Assembly: GCA_900772445.1 (NCBI GenBank)
Contig: CAAHEL010000090.1
Location: forward strand, 1 to 8,298
Direction: 5' to 3'
Length of the DNA: 8,298 bases
Source of the DNA: Bacilli bacterium
GTDB taxonomy: Bacteria > Bacillota_I > Bacilli_A > RF39 > UBA660
Below are positions 1 through 4,880 of the stretch, in pieces. A program made the translations under genes and the position numbers. The notes under the pieces are model-generated. The model saw only the letters and a list, made by a program, of their open reading frames with translations, was not told where the DNA came from and made no database searches. Position 1 is the first letter of the stretch, and the number at the start of each line of letters is the position of its first letter.

Positions 1-1
1 T

Positions 2-286
2 AGAAAAAAAATTGATGCTTGTAAAAAGGCAAATATAAGACCAATTACATTACATCAATTTAGGCATAGTCACGCTACCTTACTTCTTCATAATGGTATT
101 ATAATCAATGAGATATCTCGTAGATTAGGTCATAGTAACGTATCTACTACTTTAAATGTATATACTCATACAGATTTAATACAAGAAAAAAGAGTCTCAA
201 CCACTCTTAATTCTTTGAGATTTAATCTCATTGACACACTTAAATATAATTTTCAACAAATTATATATATTATATCACGTTTATAA
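2..286 (+). CDS. Tyrosine recombinase/integrase, C-terminal fragment (5' end outside window)
   Basis: This is the C-terminal catalytic part of a site-specific tyrosine recombinase, an enzyme that cuts and rejoins DNA through a covalent phosphotyrosine. The frame is open from the left edge to a TAA at 284-286. Visible active-site landmarks are H-x-x-R-H (codons 53-67, LHQFRHSHATLLL), the L-G-H histidine (131-133, RRLGHSNVSTTL) and the nucleophile tyrosine in LNVYTH (161-163). The wording of these motifs is that of phage and integrative-element integrases more than XerC/XerD, though Xer cannot be excluded from this part alone. The tail after the tyrosine is about 40 residues long. The gene ends 15 bases from the 3' end of a tRNA-Gly gene on the other strand, the usual place for an integrase next to its attachment site. 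The N-terminal DNA-binding domains lie outside the window. Confidence 0.9.
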   Translation, partial: RKKIDACKKANIRPITLHQFRHSHATLLLHNGIIINEISRRLGHSNVSTTLNVYTHTDLIQEKRVSTTLNSLRFNLIDTLKYNFQQIIYIISRL

Positions 287-297
287 CGTGTTATAAC
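216..297. repeat. Cluster of small dyads and a direct repeat at the integrase 3' end
   Basis: Four small repeats are packed here. TGAGATT-T-AATCTCA (216-230) is a perfect dyad. ATATAATTT (244-252) and AAATTATAT (258-266) form a 9-bp stem around a 5-base loop. CACGT (276-280) and ACGTG (286-290) flank a 5-base loop holding the integrase stop codon. TTATAAC occurs directly repeated at 281-287 and 291-297. None has a proper U-tract, so I do not call a terminator. They could be recombinase arm or core sites beside the tRNA, but in such AT-rich DNA some dyads arise by chance. Confidence 0.4.
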
Positions 298-301
298 CAT
301 A

Positions 302-376
302 TGGAGCAAATGACGGGAATCGAACCCGCATCTTAGCCTTGGCAAGGCCACATACTAACCATTGTACTACATCTGC
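302..376 (-). tRNA. tRNA-Gly (anticodon GCC)
   Basis: Read on the minus strand the gene begins GCAGATG and ends CATTTGC plus discriminator T and encoded CCA (302-304). The 7-bp acceptor stem pairs fully with one G-U. The anticodon arm has loop TTGCCAA, giving anticodon GCC, which reads GGC/GGT glycine codons. The T arm is CGGGTTCGATTCCCG. Discriminator U is normal for bacterial tRNA-Gly. Its 3' end points at the integrase fragment, so it is a plausible attachment target. Its promoter lies in the gap shared with ffh. Confidence 0.97.
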
Positions 377-389
377 GAATACATTTCTA

Positions 390-418
390 ATTATATAAAA
401 AAAAATAAAAAAAATCAA
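390..418 (-). promoter_or_regulatory. Sigma-A promoter of tRNA-Gly
   Basis: On the minus strand a -35 TTGATT (413-418) and a perfect -10 TATAAT (390-395) are 17 bases apart. The expected start of transcription is near 383, about 7 bases before the mature tRNA 5' end at 376. Confidence 0.75.
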
Positions 419-423
419 CCTAT

Positions 424-468
424 TTGTTAAAAAAAATTAAAAAATATGCTATTATAGTAATTGGTGAT
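424..468 (+). promoter_or_regulatory. Probable ffh promoter and Shine-Dalgarno
   Basis: An extended -10, TGC-TATTAT (447-455), precedes ffh. A possible -35 TTGTTA (424-429) is 20 bases upstream, which is long, so the TG extension probably matters more. The Shine-Dalgarno GGTGAT (463-468) begins 7 bases after the -10 and sits 4 bases before the ATG, so the leader is very short. It pairs with the GGTGAT part of the 16S complement rather than with AGGAGG. Confidence 0.55.
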
Positions 469-472
469 ATAA

Positions 473-1780
473 ATGTTTGAAAATTTAAGTGATAGATTAC
501 AAGGAATAGTACACAATATTAAAGGTTATGGAAAAATAACTGAAGACAATATTAATGAGATGCTTAGAGAAATTAGACTTAGTTTACTTGAAGCTGACGT
601 TAACTATAAAGTAGTTAAAGAATTTACTAATAACGTTAAAGAAAAAGCATTAGGAGAAGAAGTCAATAAAAGTCTATCTCCTGGTGAAGTTTTTGTTAAA
701 ATTGTAAAAGATGAATTAACTGAATTACTTGGTGGAGAATCAGCACCACTTGAAACTAGTAAAAATCCTACAATTACAATGTTAGTAGGATTACAAGGTT
801 CTGGTAAAACAACAACAATAGGTAAGCTTGCTAATTATTTAAGAAAAAACTATAAAAAGAAACCATTACTTGTTGCCTGTGATATTTATAGACCTGCTGC
901 TATTGACCAATTAAAACAAATAGGTAAAGAATTAAATATCGAAGTTTATTCTGAAGGAGTTAAAAATCCAGTAGAAATAGTCAAAAATGCCCTAGAATAT
1001 GCTAAAGAAAACAAGTTTGATTATATTCTAATAGATACTGCCGGTAGATTACATATTGATTCTGAACTTATGGAAGAATTAGAAAATATCGTTAATGAAG
1101 TTCATCCCAACGAAACATTACTTGTAATAGATGCAATGATGGGGCAAGATGCAATTAATGTTATAACTGGTTTTAATGATAAATTATCTTTAACTGGAGT
1201 AATACTTACCAAATTAGATGGTGATACCAGAGGTGGTGTAGCGTTATCCGTAAGACATTTAACTAATGTTCCTATCAAATTTATTGGGGTTTCTGAAAAA
1301 ATGGATGGTTTATCTGAATTTCATCCAGAAAGAATGGCATCAAGAATTATAGGAATGGGAGATATACTTTCTATCGTTGAAAAAGTCGAAAGTGAAATTG
1401 ATGAAAAAGAAGCAATGAAAGCATATAAAAAAATGACTAAAGGAGACTTTGATTTAGAAGATTTCTTATCTCAATTAAATCAAATAAAAAAATTAGGACC
1501 TCTAGAAAATATCTTAAAACTTCTTCCTGGTGCCAAAAAAATGGGACTTAATAACGTTAATATCGATCCAAAACAAATGGCACATATCGAAGCAATAATT
1601 TTATCTATGACACCTGAAGAAAGAAAAAAACCAGAAATATTAAAAGCAAGCAGAAAACAAAGGATTGCAAAAGGTTCAGGCACAACAGTAACTGATGTAA
1701 ATCAACTATTAAATAGATTTGAAGAAATGAAAAAAATGATGAAACTTATGCAAAATAAAAATTTTAAACTTCCTTTTTAG
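473..1780 (+). CDS. ffh: Signal recognition particle protein Ffh (SRP54 GTPase)
   Basis: Ffh binds the signal sequence of nascent membrane and secreted proteins and, with 4.5S RNA, brings the ribosome to FtsY at the membrane. All three domains are present in 435 residues, the usual length: N domain about 1-95; G domain about 96-300 with P-loop GLQGSGKT (106-113), DIYRPAA (137-143), DTAGR (188-192), TKLDGD (246-251) and GMGD (294-297); and a methionine-rich M domain about 300-435 with GSGTTVTDVNQLL (401-413) followed by EEMKKMMKLM, the RNA- and signal-binding part. The ATG start has GGTGAT 4 bases upstream. It has its own promoter and a terminator laid over its stop codon, so it appears to be monocistronic. 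No ylxM or rpsP lies beside it, unlike in Bacillus. Confidence 0.98.
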   Translation: MFENLSDRLQGIVHNIKGYGKITEDNINEMLREIRLSLLEADVNYKVVKEFTNNVKEKALGEEVNKSLSPGEVFVKIVKDELTELLGGESAPLETSKNPTITMLVGLQGSGKTTTIGKLANYLRKNYKKKPLLVACDIYRPAAIDQLKQIGKELNIEVYSEGVKNPVEIVKNALEYAKENKFDYILIDTAGRLHIDSELMEELENIVNEVHPNETLLVIDAMMGQDAINVITGFNDKLSLTGVILTKLDGDTRGGVALSVRHLTNVPIKFIGVSEKMDGLSEFHPERMASRIIGMGDILSIVEKVESEIDEKEAMKAYKKMTKGDFDLEDFLSQLNQIKKLGPLENILKLLPGAKKMGLNNVNIDPKQMAHIEAIILSMTPEERKKPEILKASRKQRIAKGSGTTVTDVNQLLNRFEEMKKMMKLMQNKNFKLPF

Positions 1781-1790
1781 AAGTTTTTTT
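1766..1790 (+). terminator. Intrinsic terminator of ffh, overlapping its stop codon
   Basis: AAACTTC (1766-1772) pairs perfectly with GAAGTTT (1780-1786) around a 7-base loop, followed by T residues through 1790. The ffh stop TAG (1778-1780) lies inside the hairpin, so the last four codons double as the terminator stem. Confidence 0.8.
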
Positions 1791-1821
1791 CTTGTTTAAT
1801 TTCCTTTTTTCTTGTATAATT
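1785..1821 (+). repeat. Tandem 17-base direct repeat bridging ffh terminator and prepilin promoter
   Basis: TTTTTTCTTGTTTAATT (1785-1801) recurs as TTTTTTCTTGTATAATT (1805-1821), 16 of 17 bases identical and offset by exactly 20 bases. The first copy supplies the terminator T-tract and the -35 TTGTTT; the second supplies the -10 TATAAT. Confidence 0.7.
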
Positions 1822-1832
1822 ATTCTAGGAGG
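1792..1832 (+). promoter_or_regulatory. Sigma-A promoter and Shine-Dalgarno of the prepilin gene
   Basis: A -35 TTGTTT (1792-1797), a 17-base spacer and a perfect -10 TATAAT (1815-1820) are followed 6 bases later by AGGAGG (1827-1832), which is 8 bases from the ATG. Transcription would start at or next to the Shine-Dalgarno itself. It probably also drives ung. Confidence 0.75.
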
Positions 1833-1840
1833 AATAAGAG

Positions 1841-2299
1841 ATGAATAATAAAGGATTTACACTAATTGAACTTTTAGCAACTCTTTTACTTATTTCTATA
1901 CTTACAACAGTTACTACAGTAACTATTATTAGTGTGATAAATAAGTCTAAAGATAATAGTTATGAAATATTAAAAAAAGATATTAGAATAGGGGCAGAAA
2001 CATATTTTCAAGAATGTGAAAACAAAAATATTACCGGTAACACCTCAGATATTGAATGTAATATTTCTAGTAATAGTTTGAATTTTACAATAGGTAATTT
2101 GCTTAATTATGGTTATTTAAAGAGCGGTTCCAAGGATTCTTCTGATAATAAGATAGTTGAAAATCCTAAAACTAATAAAAGTCTTAACGATTGTGCTTAT
2201 ATAATAAAAAAAGTCGTTGATAGTAATTATGCTGTTACTTATGAAATTATTCAATCAAACGGTAATAGTAGTGAATGTATTTCAGGAAGTGATTTATAA
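1841..2299 (+). CDS. Type IV prepilin-like protein (competence/T2S pseudopilin class)
   Basis: The N-terminus MNNKGFTLIELLATLLL is a classic class III prepilin signal. Prepilin peptidase would cleave after Gly5 and methylate Phe6; Glu10 is the conserved Glu+5 of the mature protein. A hydrophobic helix spans about residues 6-33, followed by a small soluble domain to residue 152. That domain has four cysteines (59, 73, 118, 146), suggesting disulfides outside the membrane. Beyond the signal I do not recognise a named subfamily, so I give no gene symbol; pseudopilins of the ComG type are the closest functional idea given comEA and comEC about 2 kb downstream. It stands alone, with no ATPase, platform protein or other pilins nearby. 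The stop TAA shares its final A with the ATG of ung, and the ung ribosome site lies in its last codons, so the two are translationally coupled. Confidence 0.88.
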   Translation: MNNKGFTLIELLATLLLISILTTVTTVTIISVINKSKDNSYEILKKDIRIGAETYFQECENKNITGNTSDIECNISSNSLNFTIGNLLNYGYLKSGSKDSSDNKIVENPKTNKSLNDCAYIIKKVVDSNYAVTYEIIQSNGNSSECISGSDL

Positions 2300-2976
2300 T
2301 GAATAATATAGTTATGACAAATAATAAGTGGGATGAAATTCTTAATGAAGAGTATCATAAAGATTACTTTAAAAATATCGTTGCGTTTGTAAATAAAGTA
2401 TATAAAGAAAAAGTAATATTTCCACCGAAAAATAGAATATTATCAGCACTAGATATTACTGATTATGATAAAGTTAAAGTTGTAATATTAGGACAAGATC
2501 CATATCACGGAATAGGGGAAGCAAACGGTCTTGCCTTCTCGGTTAATGATGGAGTTAAAATTCCGCCATCACTTAAAAATATTTATAAAGAGTTATATGA
2601 TGACTTGAAAGTTCCTATCCCAAATACTGGTAATCTAGAATCTTGGGCGAACGAAGGCGTACTTTTATTAAACAGTGTTCTTACCGTCGAAAAAGATAAA
2701 CCAGCATCACATAAAAATATTGGTTGGGAAAATTTTACAGATAGTATTATAAAAAAAATAAATGAAAAAGAAGAACCCGTCGTTTTTATCTTATGGGGTA
2801 ATTTTGCTAAAAGTAAAAAAAGTTTAATTACTAATCCAAAACATCTAATTATCGAATCATCTCATCCATCTCCCTTTTCAGTTAATTATGGTTTTTTTGG
2901 AAGTAGACCCTTTTCTAAAACAAATAAATTTTTAAAAGAAAATGGTATTAAAGAAATTGATTGGACTATTAAATAG
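2299..2976 (+). CDS. ung: Uracil-DNA glycosylase, family 1
   Basis: Ung removes uracil from DNA, produced by cytosine deamination or dUTP incorporation, and starts base-excision repair in the cytoplasm. The 225 residues match the family length. Motifs are GQDPYHG (65-71, with the water-activating Asp67), the uracil-stacking Phe in GLAFSV (Phe80), LLLNSVLTV (122-130, with the uracil-reading Asn125) and HPSPFS (189-194, with catalytic His189). Nothing essential is missing. The start overlaps the prepilin stop by one base. AGGAAGTGAT (2284-2293) upstream closely matches the full anti-Shine-Dalgarno complement, which favours this ATG over the Met at residue 6. No separate promoter is seen, so expression depends on the prepilin transcript. 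A terminator lies over the stop codon. Confidence 0.97.
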   Translation: MNNIVMTNNKWDEILNEEYHKDYFKNIVAFVNKVYKEKVIFPPKNRILSALDITDYDKVKVVILGQDPYHGIGEANGLAFSVNDGVKIPPSLKNIYKELYDDLKVPIPNTGNLESWANEGVLLLNSVLTVEKDKPASHKNIGWENFTDSIIKKINEKEEPVVFILWGNFAKSKKSLITNPKHLIIESSHPSPFSVNYGFFGSRPFSKTNKFLKENGIKEIDWTIK

Positions 2977-2986
2977 TTCTTTTTTT
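2963..2986 (+). terminator. Intrinsic terminator of prepilin-ung, overlapping the ung stop
   Basis: GGACTAT (2963-2969) pairs with ATAGTTC (2973-2979), a 7-bp stem with one G-U and a 3-base loop, followed by seven T (2980-2986). The ung stop TAG (2974-2976) lies in the stem. A second dyad, GTTCTTT (2976-2982) with AAAGAAC (2993-2999), overlaps it but has no U-tract and could compete with it. Confidence 0.7.
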
Positions 2987-3001
2987 AATATTAAAGAACA
3001 T

Positions 3002-3029
3002 AAAAAAACTCTAAACTATAGTTTAAAGT
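3002..3029 (-). terminator. Intrinsic terminator of the LemA-family gene, overlapping its stop
   Basis: On the minus strand ACTTTAAAC pairs with GTTTAGAGT, a 9-bp stem with one T-G pair and loop TATA, followed by seven T (3002-3008 as A on plus). The core TAAACTATAGTTTA (3012-3025) is a perfect palindrome. The stop codon (3016-3018) is inside the hairpin. It lies 15 bases from the ung terminator, insulating the convergent genes. Confidence 0.8.
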
Positions 3030-3564
3030 CTTCATAATCATCATCAGACATATCTTTTCTATCAAAGAATAATCTTGTTTTATATTTATTAATTTTTGCT
3101 ACAATATTCGTAGGAAATAAAGTAATTAATTTATTATAAGTAGTTATATTATTGTTATAGTATTCAATCAAAGTATATAAATTTTCAGTTATATCTTCAA
3201 GATTAATTGTTATTTTTACTAATTCTTCACTATTTTTTAAATCAGGATATTTTTCCTTAATAGTTAAAAATTCATTATAAGCAACAGTTAACTTTCTTTC
3301 TAATTCAAAGTTACTTATTTTTCTACTTCTTAATTTTACTATTTCATCAAAAACTTTATTTTCAATATCGGTATTTCCTTTGATTATGCTTATACTACGA
3401 TTAATTAAATCATATTTATTTCTTAAATTAGTATCAATATTTGTTTCTACCTCATTAATTCTTATTATTAAATCATTTAATTTATTATACATAAGCATAT
3501 ATATCAAAGATAACACACAAAATAAAATAATTAAAATAAATAGTATTAAAATTAATAAATCCAT
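3016..3564 (-). CDS. LemA-family membrane protein
   Basis: LemA proteins are small membrane-anchored helical proteins of unclear biochemical function. Here a strongly hydrophobic N-terminal anchor (about residues 3-25) is followed by the family's helical core: YNKLNDLIIRINEVETNID, then LRNKYDLINRSISIIKG (47-63), YPDLKNSEEL (106-115) and YNNNITTYNKLITLFP (136-151). The N-in anchor and charged acidic tail (DMSDDDYEDF) are visible. At 182 residues the length is normal, but the sequence is divergent: the usual proline of the LIPNL motif is replaced (DLINRS), and the family's arginine before the YN motif is absent. The ATG has AGGATG 9 bases upstream (3574-3579). It follows gerQ by 37 bases, so it may be read from gerQ as well as from its own promoter. 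Confidence 0.85.
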   Translation of the reverse strand: MDLLILILFILIILFCVLSLIYMLMYNKLNDLIIRINEVETNIDTNLRNKYDLINRSISIIKGNTDIENKVFDEIVKLRSRKISNFELERKLTVAYNEFLTIKEKYPDLKNSEELVKITINLEDITENLYTLIEYYNNNITTYNKLITLFPTNIVAKINKYKTRLFFDRKDMSDDDYEDFKL

Positions 3565-3573
3565 TTACTACCA

Positions 3574-3614
3574 CATCCTAGACTAATTATAGCAAAATTA
3601 ATTAACTTTGTAAA
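3574..3614 (-). promoter_or_regulatory. Sigma-A promoter and Shine-Dalgarno of the LemA-family gene
   Basis: On the minus strand a -35 TTTACA (3609-3614), a 17-base spacer and an extended -10 TGC-TATAAT (3586-3594) lead, after 6 bases, into AGGATG (3574-3579). The -35 lies inside the last codons of gerQ. The spacer holds an imperfect dyad (3593-3610, CAAAGTT/AATTTTG with one G-U) that spans the gerQ stop codon. Confidence 0.75.
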
Positions 3615-3994
3615 CTAGGATTTGGAATAAATTCTTTGTTGTAATTTATTGGTTCTTCGAAGGTTACGAAATCTAGATAAATCATTAAAATTAAGTACCA
3701 TTCTCCAGTATTAGGGTTTGATACAATAATATGGTCTCTTCCTGATTGTTCGATTATTCCATTAAAAACTCTATCTTGCCATTCAACGCTTCCTGGCACA
3801 GTTATATGAAATTTTGCCATTTTTCCTTTATTTAATCTTAAAATATTTTCAATATAAGATTGTTCGGCAGGTAGTGTTATATCACTACTTATTTGACTTT
3901 GTTCGTAACTTGGAACACTTTGTTGATTAGGTATGGTATTGTTACTTAATCCAGTCCCAGGAAATATGGGGTTATTATAATATCCATTATTCAT
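3602..3994 (-). CDS. gerQ: Spore coat protein GerQ
   Basis: In Bacillus GerQ is an inner-coat protein that is needed for the cortex hydrolase CwlJ to work in germination and is cross-linked by transglutaminase. The 130-residue protein here has the conserved C-terminal half: SYIENILRLNKGK (46-58), FNGIIEQSGRDHIIVSNPNTG (split as 77-90 and 91-97) and MIYLDFVTFEE (104-114). The N-terminal 45 residues are low-complexity, rich in Asn, Pro and Gln (Gln24, 25, 32, 34, 45), as in the family, and offer glutamines for cross-linking. The length is a little under that of Bacillus GerQ. The start ATG has AAAGGATGAT (3998-4007) upstream. No cwlJ or other spore gene lies beside it. It is divergent from comEA and followed by a LemA-family gene. 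Its presence suggests that this AT-rich organism forms spores or descends from a spore former. Confidence 0.9.
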   Translation of the reverse strand: MNNGYYNNPIFPGTGLSNNTIPNQQSVPSYEQSQISSDITLPAEQSYIENILRLNKGKMAKFHITVPGSVEWQDRVFNGIIEQSGRDHIIVSNPNTGEWYLILMIYLDFVTFEEPINYNKEFIPNPSLQS

Positions 3995-3997
3995 AAA

Positions 3998-4042
3998 ATC
4001 ATCCTTTCAACTAAATGTATGTAAAGTTTACTTAAAAAATGT
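3998..4042 (-). promoter_or_regulatory. Sigma-E-like promoter and Shine-Dalgarno of gerQ
   Basis: On the minus strand CATACATT (4014-4021) matches the sigma-E -10 consensus CATACAnT. Fourteen bases upstream, ACATTTT (4036-4042) agrees with the sigma-E -35 consensus (K-M-ATATT) at five of seven positions. The Shine-Dalgarno AAAGGATGAT starts 6 bases after the -10. Sigma-E control would agree with mother-cell expression of gerQ in Bacillus. A competing reading is the perfect sigma-A -35 TTGACA at 4040-4045, but no good TATAAT sits 16-18 bases downstream. Confidence 0.5.
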
Positions 4043-4059
4043 CAAGTTTTTGTGTATTC

Positions 4060-4078
4060 TTGGTAAAATTCTTACCAA
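4060..4078. repeat. Dyad in the gerQ-comEA divergent region, possible operator
   Basis: TTGGTAA (4060-4066) and TTACCAA (4072-4078) are perfect 7-bp inverted arms around the 5-base centre AATTC. It lies upstream of both divergent genes, beyond each promoter. The T-rich stretch at 4085-4099 starts too far downstream for a normal terminator, so a protein-binding site is the more natural reading. Confidence 0.45.
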
Positions 4079-4100
4079 AATGAATTTTTTTTATTTTTTA

Positions 4101-4129
4101 GAAGTAATTTGAAAAGTTATCTCGAATAA
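4101..4129 (+). promoter_or_regulatory. Sigma-H/ComX-like promoter candidate of the comEA operon
   Basis: GAAGTAATT (4101-4109) differs at one position from the sigma-H -35 consensus RnAGGAwWW. After 11 bases, CTCGAATAA (4121-4129) carries the GAATww core of RnnGAATww, with only the purine missing. CGAATA also equals the last six bases of the streptococcal competence box TACGAATA. No good sigma-A pair is visible: TTGAAA (4109-4114) has no TATAAT at the right distance. The comEA Shine-Dalgarno AAGGAGG (4154-4160) is 4-10 bases before its ATG. Confidence 0.4.
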
Positions 4130-4163
4130 TAATAGTGAAGGTCTAAATATCAGAAGGAGGAGT

Positions 4164-4880
4164 ATGAAAAGAGTAATAGCCAAAAATAAATATATAATTA
4201 CTTTAATTCTAGTATTAATTGCTATAATTTTAGTAATTTATAAAAAGAATAATTTAAAAGAAAACAATAAAAATTATCTAATTGATAATGTGATAGAAAA
4301 AGAAAATAATAATTTAAAAGATGACACCAGTAGCAAAGAAGATGCTAACAAAGTATTAAGAGTTGATATAAAAGGACAAGTAATCAATCCAGGCGTATAT
4401 GAAGTAGCAAATAATACTAGAGTGATTGATGTTATTAATATTGCCGGAGGTCTTACAGAAAATGCTAATACTAGTATAATTAATTTATCTAAAATGGTTA
4501 CTGATGAAATGGTAATAATAATTTATTCAAATGAAGAAGTAGCAAACTCTAACAAAAAAGAAATAGAAACAGTCTATAAAATTATTGAAAAAGAATGTAA
4601 TTGCCCTAGTATTAAAAATGATAGTTGTATTAATACAGAACTTGATAATAATAATAACAAAGATGATAATTTTAATAATAATCAGAAAGATGAATTAATA
4701 AATATAAATACCGCCAACAAAGAAGAATTAATGAAAATATCTGGTATTGGAGAATCTAAAGCAAATGCTATAATTGAATATCGTAGTAAAAAATCTTTTA
4801 ATAAAATTGAAGACATAATAAATGTGAGTGGTATTAGTGAAAATCTATTTAATAAGATTAAAGAATATATTAAGGTTTAG
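4164..4880 (+). CDS. comEA: Competence protein ComEA, membrane-anchored DNA receptor
   Basis: ComEA binds double-stranded DNA at the outer face of the membrane and hands it to ComEC during natural transformation. The 238 residues show a single N-terminal membrane anchor (about 9-26), an SLBB domain (about 64-122, with VDIKGQVINPGVYEV and AGGLTENA), a low-complexity Asn/Asp linker (about 156-177), and a C-terminal helix-hairpin-helix DNA-binding domain (177-238, NINTANKEELMKISGIG and VSGISENLFNKIKEYI). The length is typical. Three cysteines (145, 147, 155) sit just before the linker, where other ComEA proteins usually have none that I know of. AAGGAGG (4154-4160) precedes the ATG. It is the first gene of the comEA-comEC operon; comEC starts inside its last 53 bases. 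Confidence 0.95.
   Translation: MKRVIAKNKYIITLILVLIAIILVIYKKNNLKENNKNYLIDNVIEKENNNLKDDTSSKEDANKVLRVDIKGQVINPGVYEVANNTRVIDVINIAGGLTENANTSIINLSKMVTDEMVIIIYSNEEVANSNKKEIETVYKIIEKECNCPSIKNDSCINTELDNNNNKDDNFNNNQKDELININTANKEELMKISGIGESKANAIIEYRSKKSFNKIEDIINVSGISENLFNKIKEYIKV
4644..4683 (+). repeat. Low-complexity AAT/GAT trinucleotide tract in comEA
   Basis: Runs of GAT and AAT codons encode the Asn/Asp-rich linker of ComEA. Because the unit is a codon, slippage would change linker length without breaking the frame. Confidence 0.6.

Noticed and set aside
231..236. Perfect TTGACA in the integrase 3' end
   Set aside because: No -10 lies 16-18 bases downstream and no plus-strand gene starts there; the next genes on that side are explained by their own promoters.
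1480..1683. 67-residue open frame on the minus strand
   Set aside because: It lies wholly within ffh, antisense to the conserved M domain, with no ribosome site or recognisable protein features.
3380..3586. 68-residue open frame on the plus strand
   Set aside because: It is antisense to the LemA-family gene; its hydrophobic look only mirrors AT-rich codons, and it has no ribosome site.
4644..4683. Phase-variable microsatellite in comEA
   Set aside because: The unit is three bases, so slippage keeps the frame; it looks like ordinary Asn-rich linker drift in AT-rich DNA.
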